DNA from: JAVVEZ01 sp032250895
GTDB lineage: Bacteria; Pseudomonadota; Gammaproteobacteria; Pseudomonadales; Pseudohongiellaceae
Length of the DNA stretch: 64,000 nucleotides
Direction: 5' to 3'
NCBI GenBank assembly: GCA_032250895.1
Contig: JAVVEZ010000005.1
Span: 6,719-70,718, forward strand
Shown here: piece after piece, positions 8,718 through 17,625 of the stretch
How positions within the stretch are numbered: position 1 is the stretch's first letter
Layout: every line of letters starts with the position of its first letter
Made by a program: the position numbers and the translations under genes
The notes under the pieces: generated by a model
The model's input: only the letters and a program-made list of their open reading frames with translations
Told to the model about the DNA's origin: nothing
The model's database searches: none

Positions 8718-9974
8718 TCAGTTTATACCCATGGCCTGGCGCATCAGGTGATTTTTGAGCAAGGGCAGTTTATCCACCCCGGACAGGCCGGCATTGCGCA
8801 GCCAGCGCAGGTTCAGGTCCTCACTCTCAAACAGACGCTTGAAGCCCTCCATCAGCAGCATCATGCCCAGATTTCCACCCTTGCGGCGACGCTGGTAGCG
8901 GCTCAAAACCTGCAGGGAGGAAAAATCCTCACCCCGTTTGATGGCCTGCTGAACAACCCGGCTCAAGGCTGCCACATCCAGCAGGCCCATGTTCACGCCC
9001 TGGCCCGCCAGGGGATGGATGGTATGGGCGGCGTCGCCCACCAGGGCCAGGCCATCGCGGACATAGTCACGGGCATGCTGCTGCTGCAGGGCAAAACCGA
9101 AACGCTGCCGAACCTCCTGCACCCGGCCCAGCCTGCCTTCGAAAGCCCGCGTCAGCTCGGCCGCAAAGGCCTCCTCGTCCAGCGCCATCAGCCGACTCGC
9201 CAATGCCGGCACACAGGACCAGACAATGGAGCAATAATGCTGCTGTGCCGGGTCTTCGGCCCCAGGGTCCAGCAAGGGCAGGAAGGCCAGCGGTCCACTC
9301 GGCATGAAACGCTGCCAGGCCGTAAAACCATGGGGCCGTTCGACACGCACCGTACTGACAATGGCCTGATGGCCATAGTCCCAGGCCTTGACGGCAAACC
9401 CCGCCATCTTTCTGACCAGCGAATGGCCACCATCGGCCCCCACCAGCAAGCGCGTGTTCAGGCTCACGCCGGAATCCAGATCGAGGCGGTAGCGCAGGGG
9501 CGTCGCTGTCTGACGCGTCTCTGTCGTGGCCCGGGGCTCGCTGGCCGTCACCCGGCAAGGCCTCAGGATGCACAGGTTTTCCTGCATGGCCAGGCGCTGG
9601 TCGAGCGCGGCGCTGATGCGGCTGTTTTCCACGATATGGCCCAGCACCGGGGCATGAATATCGGCGGCCGTGAAGTGAATGGAGCCCGTGCCATCGGCAT
9701 CCCAGACCCTCATGTCCTGATACGGGCAAGCCCCCCGGCCCGCGCTGTCGTCCCAGGCCCCCAGGGTCTGCAACAGCCGCTGACTTGCCACTGTCAACGC
9801 ACTGACACGGGGATCAAACTCGGGTCGGGACGGGTTCTTCGGCGCAGGCGATCCCTGCGGCTGCGCGTCCAGCAAGAGCAATGACAGGCCGCTGTCGGCG
9901 AGGCTCGCCGCCAGACTCAGGCCAACGATGCCGCCGCCCACAATGGTGATATCAAAATCCTGCTGTGTTGTCAT
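8718..9974 (-). CDS. ubiI: UbiI-type FAD-dependent 2-polyprenylphenol hydroxylase
   Basis: This is an FAD-dependent hydroxylase of the UbiH/UbiF/UbiI family, acting in ubiquinone ring hydroxylation at the membrane. The 418-residue protein has the dinucleotide fold ITIVGGGIVGLSLAASLADSG at the N-terminus, an LLVGADGGHSLVR segment mid-protein and the flavin-binding GDAAHTIHPLAGQGVNMG near residue 315. The UbiI assignment over UbiH rests on VWDADGTGSIHF, LGHIVENS and the C-terminal LMRQAMGIN, which resemble E. coli UbiI. A gene of this kind also lies a few genes from gcvH and the iron transporter in Pseudomonas. UbiH or UbiF activity cannot be excluded from sequence alone. Confidence 0.85.
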   Translation of the reverse strand: MTTQQDFDITIVGGGIVGLSLAASLADSGLSLLLLDAQPQGSPAPKNPSRPEFDPRVSALTVASQRLLQTLGAWDDSAGRGACPYQDMRVWDADGTGSIHFTAADIHAPVLGHIVENSRISAALDQRLAMQENLCILRPCRVTASEPRATTETRQTATPLRYRLDLDSGVSLNTRLLVGADGGHSLVRKMAGFAVKAWDYGHQAIVSTVRVERPHGFTAWQRFMPSGPLAFLPLLDPGAEDPAQQHYCSIVWSCVPALASRLMALDEEAFAAELTRAFEGRLGRVQEVRQRFGFALQQQHARDYVRDGLALVGDAAHTIHPLAGQGVNMGLLDVAALSRVVQQAIKRGEDFSSLQVLSRYQRRRKGGNLGMMLLMEGFKRLFESEDLNLRWLRNAGLSGVDKLPLLKNHLMRQAMGIN

Positions 9975-10168
9975 GGCTGCCTGTGGGTCGATTTTTCCTG
10001 TTCCTGTGTCCCTGTATGGGAACCCTGTATAAAGCGGTCCTGATCATAGCAGGACTGGCCGCACAGGCGCCATTCCCAAGACTCTCCCGAATATCAAGCC
10101 ACGCGCCGTGGCTGGCATTTGGCACCCGTCCCGGCTATGCTTCGGGCCTCAGCCGAGGTCTTCCATCC

Positions 10169-10912
10169 ATGCGCATATCCAGAATCTTTGTTGCCCTGCC
10201 ACTGGCGCCGGGGGTGCTTGTGTCACTGCCCGCAAACACCTCCCATTATCTTGCCCATGTGCTCAGGCTGATGCCGGCAGATCCGCTCATTCTGTTCAAT
10301 GACGAGGGCCGGGAATTCTCCGCCAGCATTGCCGACATCAGCAAAAAGCAGGTGCGGGTGCAGATTCTGGAGGAAGGGCAGGCAGGCACCGAGTCTCCCC
10401 TGCACACCCATCTGGCGCTGGGAATTTCCAGGGGGGAGCGGATGGATTACGCAATCCAGAAAAGTACCGAACTCGGCGTCAGCGAAATCACGCCACTGTT
10501 TACTGAGCACGGCGAGGTGAAGCTCAGCAGCGAGCGCTCCGCCAAAAGGCAGGCCCACTGGCAGCAGATCGCCATCAGTGCCTGCGAACAAAGCGGCCGC
10601 GTCAGCGTGCCGGTCATTCATGCCCCGCTCGGCCTCGAACGCTGGCTGCCTGCGCTGAACGGGGGCACCCGGCTGCTGTTCCATCACCACCAGGAACAAA
10701 CCCTGCCAAAGGTCAGGCCTGCCGGCCCCATCATCTTGCTGATCGGGCCGGAAGGCGGGTTTTCGGCGGCTGAGCTGGCCCTGGCAAGGCAGGCGGATTT
10801 CGTCACGGTGAGGCTGGGCCCCCGGGTACTGAGAACCGAAACGGCGCCCGTGGTGGCGCTTTCAGTACTGCAATACCGGTGGGGGGATTTGTTCCCGTCT
10901 GCGCAGGAATGA
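10169..10912 (+). CDS. rsmE: 16S rRNA (uracil-1498-N3) methyltransferase
   Basis: RsmE methylates N3 of U1498 in 16S rRNA with S-adenosylmethionine. I place the start at 10169, where GAGG precedes ATG by about 10 bases and the protein begins MRISRIFV as in homologs. The upstream extension in the same frame is not family-like. The 247-residue product has an N-terminal PUA-like domain and a C-terminal SPOUT knot: LLIGPEGGFSAAEL (about residue 190) and VRLGPRVLRTETAPVVAL. The last residues, FPSAQE, and the TGA stop are encoded by a half-copy of the dispersed repeat, so the native C-terminus has probably been replaced. glnK is convergent downstream. Confidence 0.94.
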   Translation: MRISRIFVALPLAPGVLVSLPANTSHYLAHVLRLMPADPLILFNDEGREFSASIADISKKQVRVQILEEGQAGTESPLHTHLALGISRGERMDYAIQKSTELGVSEITPLFTEHGEVKLSSERSAKRQAHWQQIAISACEQSGRVSVPVIHAPLGLERWLPALNGGTRLLFHHHQEQTLPKVRPAGPIILLIGPEGGFSAAELALARQADFVTVRLGPRVLRTETAPVVALSVLQYRWGDLFPSAQE

Positions 10913-10975
10913 CGTTTCACCTGTGCGGGGGGGGGGGGGGGGGGACGGTTTTCGCCTGCGCGTGACGGGTGCCCC
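10887..10975. repeat. Repeat copies and an 18-base G tract between rsmE and glnK
   Basis: CCCGTCTGCGCAGGAATGACG (about 10893-10913) is a half-copy of the dispersed repeat that overlaps the rsmE stop. It is followed by an uninterrupted run of 18 G (10927-10944) and then by another degraded copy (CGCCTGCGCGTGACGGG). The run sits where a repeat stem would be expected to start, so it may be an expanded repeat arm. Tract length is error-prone in sequencing. Confidence 0.7.
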
Positions 10976-11000
10976 TGTCTGGAGCTGTGAGGATTATTCG

Positions 11001-11351
<351 letters not shown>

Positions 11352-11420
11352 TCACATCGATGCTTTAGTGCCAAAGCGGAAGTATATGCTAGTTGCCAAA
11401 AAAAAACGATTGCATCTCCT

Positions 11421-11447
11421 TTGATTCCCTCCCGCATTCACTATAAT
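11421..11447 (+). promoter_or_regulatory. Possible sigma-70 promoter for ubiK
   Basis: TTGATT (11421-11426) and a consensus TATAAT (11442-11447) are separated by 15 bases and lie about 35 bases before the ubiK start. The -10 is perfect. The spacing is short and the -35 weak, so this is only a candidate. Confidence 0.4.
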
Positions 11448-11482
11448 CTGTCCATCACCGCCCGGCCTACAGGAAGCCCTCG

Positions 11483-11833
11483 ATGCCCGACAACGATTTT
11501 CTCCGCACGCTCAGTCAGCAGGCCGCCCGCATCCTGCCCATGGCCTCCACCTTGCACAAGGAAGCCGAAGCCCGGCTTTTTGAACTCTTCCAGGCCAGTT
11601 TCAGCCGGCTGAATGTCGTGACCCGGGAGGAATTCGACACACAACTGGCGGTGCTGGCCAGAGTGGAAAAAACCCTGGCCGGCCTGGAAGCCAAGGTGGC
11701 CGGTCTGGAGCAGGCGCTGATGGACGCCAACGCAAAAGCCCCGGCCTGCGCCGGGGTGACGGGAAATACGTCTGGGGCGACGGCGAACTGTCCCGGTGGC
11801 AAGGACTCAAGCCATCACGCTGACCTCCCCTGA
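11483..11833 (+). CDS. ubiK: Ubiquinone biosynthesis accessory factor UbiK
   Basis: UbiK is a small coiled-coil protein that assists the aerobic ubiquinone-synthesis complex. The first 75 or so residues fit the family: DNDFLRTLSQQAARILP, then LFQASFSRLNVVTREEFDTQLAVLAR and a heptad-rich helix KTLAGLEAKVAGLEQAL. The rest is unlike family members. Residues from about 88 (KAPACAGVTGNTSG) are encoded by a copy of the dispersed repeat (CCGGCCTGCGCCGGGGTGACGGG) read in frame, extending the protein to 116 residues. Its 3' end overlaps the convergent comM end by 19 bases. It lies beside glnK and comM as in Pseudomonas. Confidence 0.88.
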   Translation: MPDNDFLRTLSQQAARILPMASTLHKEAEARLFELFQASFSRLNVVTREEFDTQLAVLARVEKTLAGLEAKVAGLEQALMDANAKAPACAGVTGNTSGATANCPGGKDSSHHADLP

Positions 11834-13353
11834 CGGTCAAATTTTCGGTAATTGATGGCTTCCAGCAGATGCCCCGTGCCGATGACGCTCGATGTGTCCA
11901 GATCGGCGATGGTCCTGGCGATTTTCAGAATCCGGAAATACGCGCGCATGGACAGGTGCAGGCGCGCCATGGCGTCCTGCAACAGGGTGGCATCGGAGGC
12001 GCTCAATGGGCAATGGCGCTGGATGCCGGCAGGCGGCAAGTGGGCATTCAGACAGGCCGCTCGTTGCCTTTGCAGGGCACGGCAGCGCTCGACCTGCACC
12101 CGTACCGCCGCGCTGCCGAGCGCTGCCGGGTTCCGCGCCTGGTTCAATAATTGCGAGCGCTCCTCGCGGTTCAGATCCGGCACTTCCACGTGCAGGTCGA
12201 TGCGATCGAGCAGCGGCCCGGACAGCCGTTGCTGGTAGCTCCTGAGCTTGTCTTCATGGCAGCAGCAACGGCCCTCGACATCACCGTGATAACCACAGGG
12301 GCAGGGATTCATCGCCGCAATCAATTGAAAGCGGGCCGGCAGACACAGCTGATAGGCGGCCCTGGAAATCTGAATGACGCCCGACTCCAGGGGTTCCCGC
12401 AAGACCTCCAGCACGCGGGGGCTGAACTGCGGCAGCTCATCCAGAAACAACACCCCATGGTGGGCCAGGCTGACTTCTCCGGGCTTGACCGTGCTGCCGC
12501 CACCTACCAGCGCCACTGCGGAAGAGGTATGATGAGGGGCGCGGAAGGGTGGGCGGTGCCAGTGCTCCCGGTTCAAACCGGAAGCCGTGCGCCGGGCAAT
12601 GGAATGAATCGCCGCCACTTCCAGGGCCTGCTCATCGCTGAGCGGCGGCAGGATCGTCGGCAGTCTGCTGGCCAGCATGGTCTTGCCGGTGCCGGGAGGC
12701 CCGCGCAACAGCAGGTTATGGCCACCGGCCGCGGCAATGATCAGCGCCCGGCGGGCCTGATGCTGACCCTTGACATCCAGCAGGTCCACGGCCTCAGCCG
12801 GCGACGGTGGATACATGCCCGGTAGCGCTGCCGGCAGTTGTTCCCGGCCCTGCAGATGGGCACAAAGCTCCAACAAATGCCCGCACAAGAGGCTGGTCGT
12901 GGCGCTCGCCAGGCTGGCCTCGGCGGCATTGCTGAGCGGAACGATGGCTTGGCGCCCTTGCCTGCCGATGGCAATCACCCCCGGCAGAATGCCCGCGACG
13001 TGTCTCACCTCCCCGGACAGTGCCAGTTCGCCCAAAAACTCCAGGGCCGGGATGCCCGTGACGGGCAACTGCCCGGATGCCACCAGAATGCCCACGGCAA
13101 TCGCCAGATCAAAGCGGCCGCCACTCTTGGGCAGGTCGGCCGGCGCCAGGTTGACGGTGATCCGGCGCCCGGGAAACTCCAGGCCGGCATTGATGATGGC
13201 GCTGCGCACCCGTTCCTTGCTTTCCTTCACTGCGGTTTCCGGCAAGCCCACGATGAAAAAGCCCGGCAAGCCCGCCGACAGATGGGTTTCCACCGTCACC
13301 AGCGGGGCCTCGATGCCCAGGCTGGCGCGGGAATAGACGATGGCCAGCGACAT
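11815..13353 (-). CDS. comM: ComM/YifB family Mg-chelatase-like AAA+ ATPase
   Basis: ComM is a hexameric AAA+ helicase that promotes branch migration during natural transformation. The 512-residue protein has the family N-terminal domain (VYSRASLGIEAPLVTVETHL, GLPETAVKESKERVRSA). The Walker A motif GPPGTGKTMLASRLPTILPPL lies near residue 217, and the Walker B region contains GVLFLDELPQFS. A C-terminal Mg-chelatase part follows, with a cysteine-containing segment (NPCPCGYHGD) and RYRKFD-like end residues NYRKFDRQ. Presence of comM is not proof of natural competence. It is convergent with ubiK and divergent from rep. Confidence 0.95.
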   Translation of the reverse strand: MSLAIVYSRASLGIEAPLVTVETHLSAGLPGFFIVGLPETAVKESKERVRSAIINAGLEFPGRRITVNLAPADLPKSGGRFDLAIAVGILVASGQLPVTGIPALEFLGELALSGEVRHVAGILPGVIAIGRQGRQAIVPLSNAAEASLASATTSLLCGHLLELCAHLQGREQLPAALPGMYPPSPAEAVDLLDVKGQHQARRALIIAAAGGHNLLLRGPPGTGKTMLASRLPTILPPLSDEQALEVAAIHSIARRTASGLNREHWHRPPFRAPHHTSSAVALVGGGSTVKPGEVSLAHHGVLFLDELPQFSPRVLEVLREPLESGVIQISRAAYQLCLPARFQLIAAMNPCPCGYHGDVEGRCCCHEDKLRSYQQRLSGPLLDRIDLHVEVPDLNREERSQLLNQARNPAALGSAAVRVQVERCRALQRQRAACLNAHLPPAGIQRHCPLSASDATLLQDAMARLHLSMRAYFRILKIARTIADLDTSSVIGTGHLLEAINYRKFDRQGRSA

Positions 13354-13471
13354 TCGACAGATCCTTGAAGCAGGCTTTCCGCAAGAGCCTTACAGATAGC
13401 CCAAAACCGCCGGTTTCGCCAGTTTTCCTGGCCATCATCCCCCGCACAGGAAGAGCGGAAAGGAACACCTG

Positions 13472-13500
13472 CGTCACCCCTGCGCAGGCAGGGGTCCAGT
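13472..13500. repeat. Dispersed palindromic repeat between comM and rep
   Basis: CGTCACCCCTGCGCAGGCAGGGGTCCAGT is a complete copy with both arms (CACCCCTGC and GCAGGGGTC). It lies in the divergent comM-rep intergenic region. Confidence 0.8.
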
Positions 13501-13528
13501 TCTTTGCTTCTTGCCTCGATTTCTCGGC

Positions 13529-13534
13529 TATAAT
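13529..13534 (+). promoter_or_regulatory. Possible -10 element for rep
   Basis: TATAAT stands 43 bases upstream of the rep start in the divergent gap. No good -35 lies at a 16-18 base spacing (TTTGCT is about 20 bases away), so this is a weak promoter candidate. Confidence 0.3.
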
Positions 13535-13576
13535 TGAACCTTGTTATAGACAAGCCACCCTTCCCAAGCAGCCCCG

Positions 13577-15592
13577 ATGACCCAACTCAATGCTCAGCAG
13601 CTCAGTGCTGTCCGCTATATCGACAGCCCCCTGTTGGTGCTGGCCGGCGCGGGCAGCGGCAAGACCAGTGTGATCACCCGCAAGATTGCCTGGCTGATCG
13701 ACAAATGCGGCTACGAGGCCCGGCACATTGCCGCCCTCACCTTCACCAACAAGGCCGCCCGGGAAATGAAGGAGCGCGTCAATCTGCTGCTCAAGGGCCA
13801 GAACAGCCGGGGCCTGACCATCTCCACCTTCCATCATCTGGGGCTCACCATCATCCGCAAGGAATGCGGCTATCTGAAGCTCAAGTCCAGCTTTTCCATT
13901 TTTGACGAGCAGGACTGCCTCTCTCTGCTGAAAGACCTGATGCTGAAGGAGGCCGAAGCCAGTGACGAACAACTGAAGAAACTGCGCAGCCTCATTTCCA
14001 CCTGGAAAAATGACCTGGTGCTGCCAGCACAGGCGCTGGCTGCGGCAGGCGATGCCGAAACGCAGTTCGGCGCCCAGGTCTATGCCAGCTATCAGCGGCA
14101 TCTGCGGGCCTTCAACGCGGTGGACTTTGACGACCTGATTCTGCTGCCGGTGACCCTGTTTCAGAGCGAACCCGAGATTCTCAGCCGTTGGCAGCAGCGT
14201 ATCCGCTACCTGCTGGTGGACGAATACCAGGACACCAACGCCAGCCAGTACCTGCTGGTGAAGCTGTTGATTGGCGGCCGTGGCAGCCTGACCGTGGTGG
14301 GTGACGATGACCAGTCCATCTATTCCTGGCGCGGCGCCAAACCCGAGAACATGCAACTGCTGCAAAGCGACTACCCCAATCTGAGGGTCATCAAGCTGGA
14401 ACAGAACTACCGCTCCAGCAACGCCATCCTCGGCGCCGCCAACCGGCTCATCGCCAACAACCGGCACATCTTCGACAAGACCCTGTGGAGCGAGCTGGGG
14501 CGGGGCGACCCGATCCGGGTCATCGTCACCGCCAATGAAGACGCCGAGGTGGAAAAAATCGCCACCGAGATCATCACCCACACGGTGCAGCGGCGCCTGG
14601 CCTTCAAGGATTTTGCCGTGCTCTACCGGGGCAACCACCAGGCCCGGCTGCTGGAACTCAAGCTTCAGGCTTTCCAGATTCCCTACACGCTCACCGGCGG
14701 CACGTCCTTTTTCACCCGCACCGAGATCAAGGATCTGATGGCCTATCTGCGCCTGCTGATCAATCCCGATGATGACAATGCCTTTCTGCGCTGCATCAAT
14801 ACGCCGCGCCGCAAAATCGGCCCCAGCATGCTGGAGGCGCTCGGCAACTATGCCCAGCAGGCCGACGTCAGCCTGTTTGAAGCCTGCCATCACATGGGCC
14901 TGGCGGAGCATCTCAATGCCACCCAGGTGGAGAAATTTCGCGAGTTTCACGGCTGGATGAGCCATGCCGCACGGCGCTGCGAACAGGGCGACGGCATCGG
15001 CATCATCAAGGAGATGATGGAGGACATGCACTACGAAGCCTGGTTGCAACAGGCCGCCAGGACCCCGGCGGCGGGCGAACGGGCCATGGCCAATGTCAAT
15101 GTGCTGCTGGGGGCCATTCAGACCAGCATCACCAAGGCCGGCGCCGACGGCGATGACGGTGATCTGGAAAGCGCCATCAACAAGCTGATCCTGCGTGACA
15201 TGCTGGAACAGCAGGAAGAACAGGAAGAGGGCAACCGGGTGCAGCTGATGACCCTGCACGCCGCCAAGGGCCTGGAGTTTCCCCATGTCTTCATCATGGG
15301 CATGGAAGAAGAGCTGCTGCCCCACCGCAACAGCATCGAGAGCGGAGACATCGAGGAAGAACGGCGACTGGCCTATGTCGGCATCACCCGCGCCAAGCGC
15401 CACCTGAGTTTCACCCTCGCCGCCCAGCGCAAGCAGTATGGCGACCTGTTCAAGACCACCCCCAGCCGGTTTCTCGACGAACTGCCCGCCGAACTGCTGG
15501 AATGGGAGGGCCGGGCCGGCGACAGCAGTCCCGAGAAGGCACAGGCCACCGCGCAGAATGCCCTTGCCGGCCTGAGAAGCCTGTTCGATTAA
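13577..15592 (+). CDS. rep: ATP-dependent DNA helicase Rep
   Basis: Rep is a 3'-5' superfamily 1 helicase that helps replication forks pass protein blocks and restart. The 671-residue length and order of motifs fit Rep: the N-terminal LNAQQLSAVRYIDSPLLVLAGAG, then Walker A GAGSGKT at about residue 25, and motif II VDEYQDTNASQY near residue 215. GDDDQSIYSWRGA, LEQNYRSS and, near the C-terminus, LMTLHAAKGLEF and YVGITRAK follow. UvrD is the close alternative, but the N-terminal wording and length favour Rep. A cytochrome c5 gene follows convergently, as in Pseudomonas. Confidence 0.95.
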   Translation: MTQLNAQQLSAVRYIDSPLLVLAGAGSGKTSVITRKIAWLIDKCGYEARHIAALTFTNKAAREMKERVNLLLKGQNSRGLTISTFHHLGLTIIRKECGYLKLKSSFSIFDEQDCLSLLKDLMLKEAEASDEQLKKLRSLISTWKNDLVLPAQALAAAGDAETQFGAQVYASYQRHLRAFNAVDFDDLILLPVTLFQSEPEILSRWQQRIRYLLVDEYQDTNASQYLLVKLLIGGRGSLTVVGDDDQSIYSWRGAKPENMQLLQSDYPNLRVIKLEQNYRSSNAILGAANRLIANNRHIFDKTLWSELGRGDPIRVIVTANEDAEVEKIATEIITHTVQRRLAFKDFAVLYRGNHQARLLELKLQAFQIPYTLTGGTSFFTRTEIKDLMAYLRLLINPDDDNAFLRCINTPRRKIGPSMLEALGNYAQQADVSLFEACHHMGLAEHLNATQVEKFREFHGWMSHAARRCEQGDGIGIIKEMMEDMHYEAWLQQAARTPAAGERAMANVNVLLGAIQTSITKAGADGDDGDLESAINKLILRDMLEQQEEQEEGNRVQLMTLHAAKGLEFPHVFIMGMEEELLPHRNSIESGDIEEERRLAYVGITRAKRHLSFTLAAQRKQYGDLFKTTPSRFLDELPAELLEWEGRAGDSSPEKAQATAQNALAGLRSLFD

Positions 15593-15635
15593 AGAAAAAA
15601 GGGCCTCCTGAATAAAGCACCTGCCATCATCCCTG

Positions 15636-15663
15636 AGTCATCCCTGCGCAGGCAGGGGTCCAG
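15636..15663. repeat. Dispersed palindromic repeat between rep and the cytochrome gene
   Basis: GAGTCATCCCTGCGCAGGCAGGGGTCCAG is a complete copy, preceded by a stub CATCATCCCTG. It is the last member I could see before about 60.0 kb. Confidence 0.8.
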
Positions 15664-15666
15664 TAA

Positions 15667-16149
15667 TCACAGCGCATCTATCAGATAGTCCACCGTGTCG
15701 CGAATCTCGTCGTCGGAACAGTCCGTGCACAGACCGCGGGGCGGCATCAGGCCATTGTTGAAACCATTGATGGCGCTTTCATACAATGCATCCATGCCCC
15801 TCGCCATGCGCGGCTCCCAGGCTTCCTGGTTGCCATAGACAGGGGCATTGTTGGCTCCGGTGCCGTGGCAGGCAAAGCAGAACGTCTGATACACCATCTG
15901 TGGGTCTCTGGCCTCGCCGGACGCAGAGGCGGCACTGGCCAGCCCGGCGCCACAGGCGTCCTCGGCCACGCACACTTCACCCACCGGGCGAATGCGCTCA
16001 CGAATCTGATCCACCACCGCAGCGCTCGTCAAGCCGGAAGCCAGCATCAGCACGGCACTCAGCAGCAAGCCCCAACTGCTCATTTTGACGACACCCAGCC
16101 CTGACCTTGCCCCTGTTGCTCCACCCAAGCCTTTCATTCCCATCACCAT
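15667..16149 (-). CDS. Cytochrome c5-family periplasmic cytochrome
   Basis: This is a small exported c-type cytochrome that probably passes electrons in the periplasm. I place the start at 16149, because GAGGG precedes that ATG, giving about 160 residues. 16083 is an alternative start and gives a tidier signal peptide (MSSWGLLLSAVLMLASGL). The mature part has the haem motif CFACHG and a later methionine in GLMPPRG as likely sixth ligand. A CTDC pair before the C-terminal helix is typical of cytochrome c5. In Pseudomonas a similar gene lies near rep. Confidence 0.85.
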   Translation of the reverse strand: MVMGMKGLGGATGARSGLGVVKMSSWGLLLSAVLMLASGLTSAAVVDQIRERIRPVGEVCVAEDACGAGLASAASASGEARDPQMVYQTFCFACHGTGANNAPVYGNQEAWEPRMARGMDALYESAINGFNNGLMPPRGLCTDCSDDEIRDTVDYLIDAL

Positions 16150-16305
16150 CAAACCCTCAACTGAACAAGAAAGCACAAATAACGCGAATTATACCCGAGC
16201 AGAGAGGGAGAGGCCTAAATTTTTAACACGCAGCCAAGAGCGCCTTTCAACTTTTATGTCTATAATCACCTTTATTGCCAGGGATCAGCCTGATGGAGGA
16301 CTGGA

Positions 16306-16641
16306 ATGACTATTTTGGCACCTGAAGCAAAAATTCCTGATATCGCAGATGTTTCGCTTGCTGACGGCACTCTGAGCGTTGCCTTGAGTGACGGACGCAG
16401 GATTTCAGTACCGCTCGAATGGTTCCCGCGACTCGTTCATGGCACCCTGTCAGAACGAGGCAACTGGCGCATCATAGGCCATGGGCTGGGTATTCACTGG
16501 GAAGAGCTTGATGAGGATATCAGCGTGGAAGGCCTGCTGGCGGGCAGAGCCTCGGGCGAAAGTCAGGCTTCGTTCAAGAAATGGCTCGCACACAGGGGCC
16601 AAAAGGGAACCTTGCCCTTACTGAAACGCGATCCGGATTGA
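16306..16641 (+). CDS. DUF2442 domain protein
   Basis: The 111-residue protein has the compact beta-rich DUF2442 pattern: DVSLADGTLSVALSDGRRISVPLEWFPRL, followed by WRIIGHGLGIHWEELDEDISVEGLL. Such proteins often sit beside DUF4160 partners as small two-gene modules of unclear role. No such partner is visible here, so the gene looks orphaned. GGAGG lies 6 bases before the ATG, and a TATAAT occurs 40 bases upstream. The C-terminal 30 residues are basic. Function unknown. Confidence 0.75.
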   Translation: MTILAPEAKIPDIADVSLADGTLSVALSDGRRISVPLEWFPRLVHGTLSERGNWRIIGHGLGIHWEELDEDISVEGLLAGRASGESQASFKKWLAHRGQKGTLPLLKRDPD

Positions 16642-16822
16642 TCGTTGCCGCCTGTCAAGGAGAAAACCCCATGGAGTCCACCATGTCCGGGAAGGCCTAA
16701 TCCGGCAGCAGCATTGCATCCCTTGGTGCCTGGCTATAGACTGGCCCGGGCCGGCTGTCATTCTGTCTGAAATCGGCGCGTATGACCCAGCCCTTGGACA
16801 AGTCCTTTCTGGCTTCCACAAA

Positions 16823-17230
16823 ATGACATCTCTATCCCCTCAGACCATCGATACGCAACTCAAGGAGGTGTTTGCACATTTTCCGCAAATCACTCTCGTG
16901 ATGTTGTTTGGCTCGCTTGCTTCAGGCCATCAGCGCACGGACAGTGATTTGGACATAGCGGTTGCTGCCGAACAAGCTCTGACCAGCCATGAAAAAACCA
17001 ATCTGATCGAGGCCCTGGCCGAGCGTACCGGGCGGCCCATTGATTTGATCGAGTTGAATGCGGTGGGAGAGCCCCTGCTTGGGCAAATAGTGCGCCATGG
17101 CAGAAGGATACTGGGTAGTGATGCCTTGTACGGCGGGTTGATCAGTCGGCACCTGTTTGAACAGGCAGACTTCATGCCCTATCGGACCCGGCTGCTTGCA
17201 CAAAGGCGGATGGCATGGATCGGGAAGTAA
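16823..17230 (+). CDS. mntA: MntA-type nucleotidyltransferase antitoxin
   Basis: This is a minimal nucleotidyltransferase, the antitoxin of HepT-MntA systems. Characterised members inactivate the HEPN toxin by adding AMP to a tyrosine. The 135-residue protein carries the exact GSX10DXD signature: G30-S31, then D42 and D44 in GSLASGHQRTDSDLD. A third acidic residue is likely in PIDLIELN. The C-terminal half (residues 85-135) is helical and basic. It overlaps the downstream hepT by 16 bases, the expected order and coupling. The upstream region has no strong Shine-Dalgarno. Confidence 0.88.
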   Translation: MTSLSPQTIDTQLKEVFAHFPQITLVMLFGSLASGHQRTDSDLDIAVAAEQALTSHEKTNLIEALAERTGRPIDLIELNAVGEPLLGQIVRHGRRILGSDALYGGLISRHLFEQADFMPYRTRLLAQRRMAWIGK

Positions 17231-17625
17231 TCGAGCAAAAGCTGGAATCGTTACGCCATTGTTTGCGACGCATTGAAACAAAGTGCCCGGCGGATGCTGC
17301 CATGCTGGCAGCGGATCTTGACCTTCAGGATATTATCTCGCTCAACCTCAGCCGCGCAGTGCAAATAGTCGTGGATATTGGTGCTCATCTGCTTGCCGGC
17401 ATGGAATCACCGCCTCCCGACACCATGGGACAAACCTTCGACTTGCTGGCGCAGGAAGGGGTGCTGAACAGCGAATTGGCAAGCCGTCTAAAAAAGGCGG
17501 TGGGTTTCCGTAATATCGCGGTACACAACTATGAACGTATCAACTGGAACATCGTACACAACATTGTGAAATACCGCCTCGCCGATTTTTCAGCCTTTGC
17601 CGAAGCGGTTGCAATGAGGCTCTAA
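17215..17625 (+). CDS. hepT: HepT-type HEPN ribonuclease toxin
   Basis: This is a HEPN-domain toxin (DUF86 family) that cleaves RNA in characterised systems. The 136-residue, mostly helical protein contains the RX4HXY motif as R99-N-I-A-V-H104-N-Y106. Arginine and histidine form the nuclease site, and the tyrosine is the residue AMPylated by MntA. A further family segment is LDLQDIISLNLSRAVQIVVDIGAHLLA. AGGCGG precedes the ATG at 17215. All key residues are intact, so the pair is probably functional. It borders a stretch of gene remnants and the polysaccharide island. Confidence 0.9.
   Translation: MDREVIEQKLESLRHCLRRIETKCPADAAMLAADLDLQDIISLNLSRAVQIVVDIGAHLLAGMESPPPDTMGQTFDLLAQEGVLNSELASRLKKAVGFRNIAVHNYERINWNIVHNIVKYRLADFSAFAEAVAMRL

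Noticed and set aside
13544..15403. Long leftward open frame of 619 codons antisense to rep
   Set aside because: It mirrors the rep coding sequence exactly, has no ribosome-binding site or recognisable domain, and rep itself is certain.
16085..16309. 74-codon rightward frame ending at the DUF2442 start, considered as its DUF4160 partner
   Set aside because: The sequence is proline-rich, has no DUF4160 wording and overlaps the cytochrome gene's 5' end antisense.
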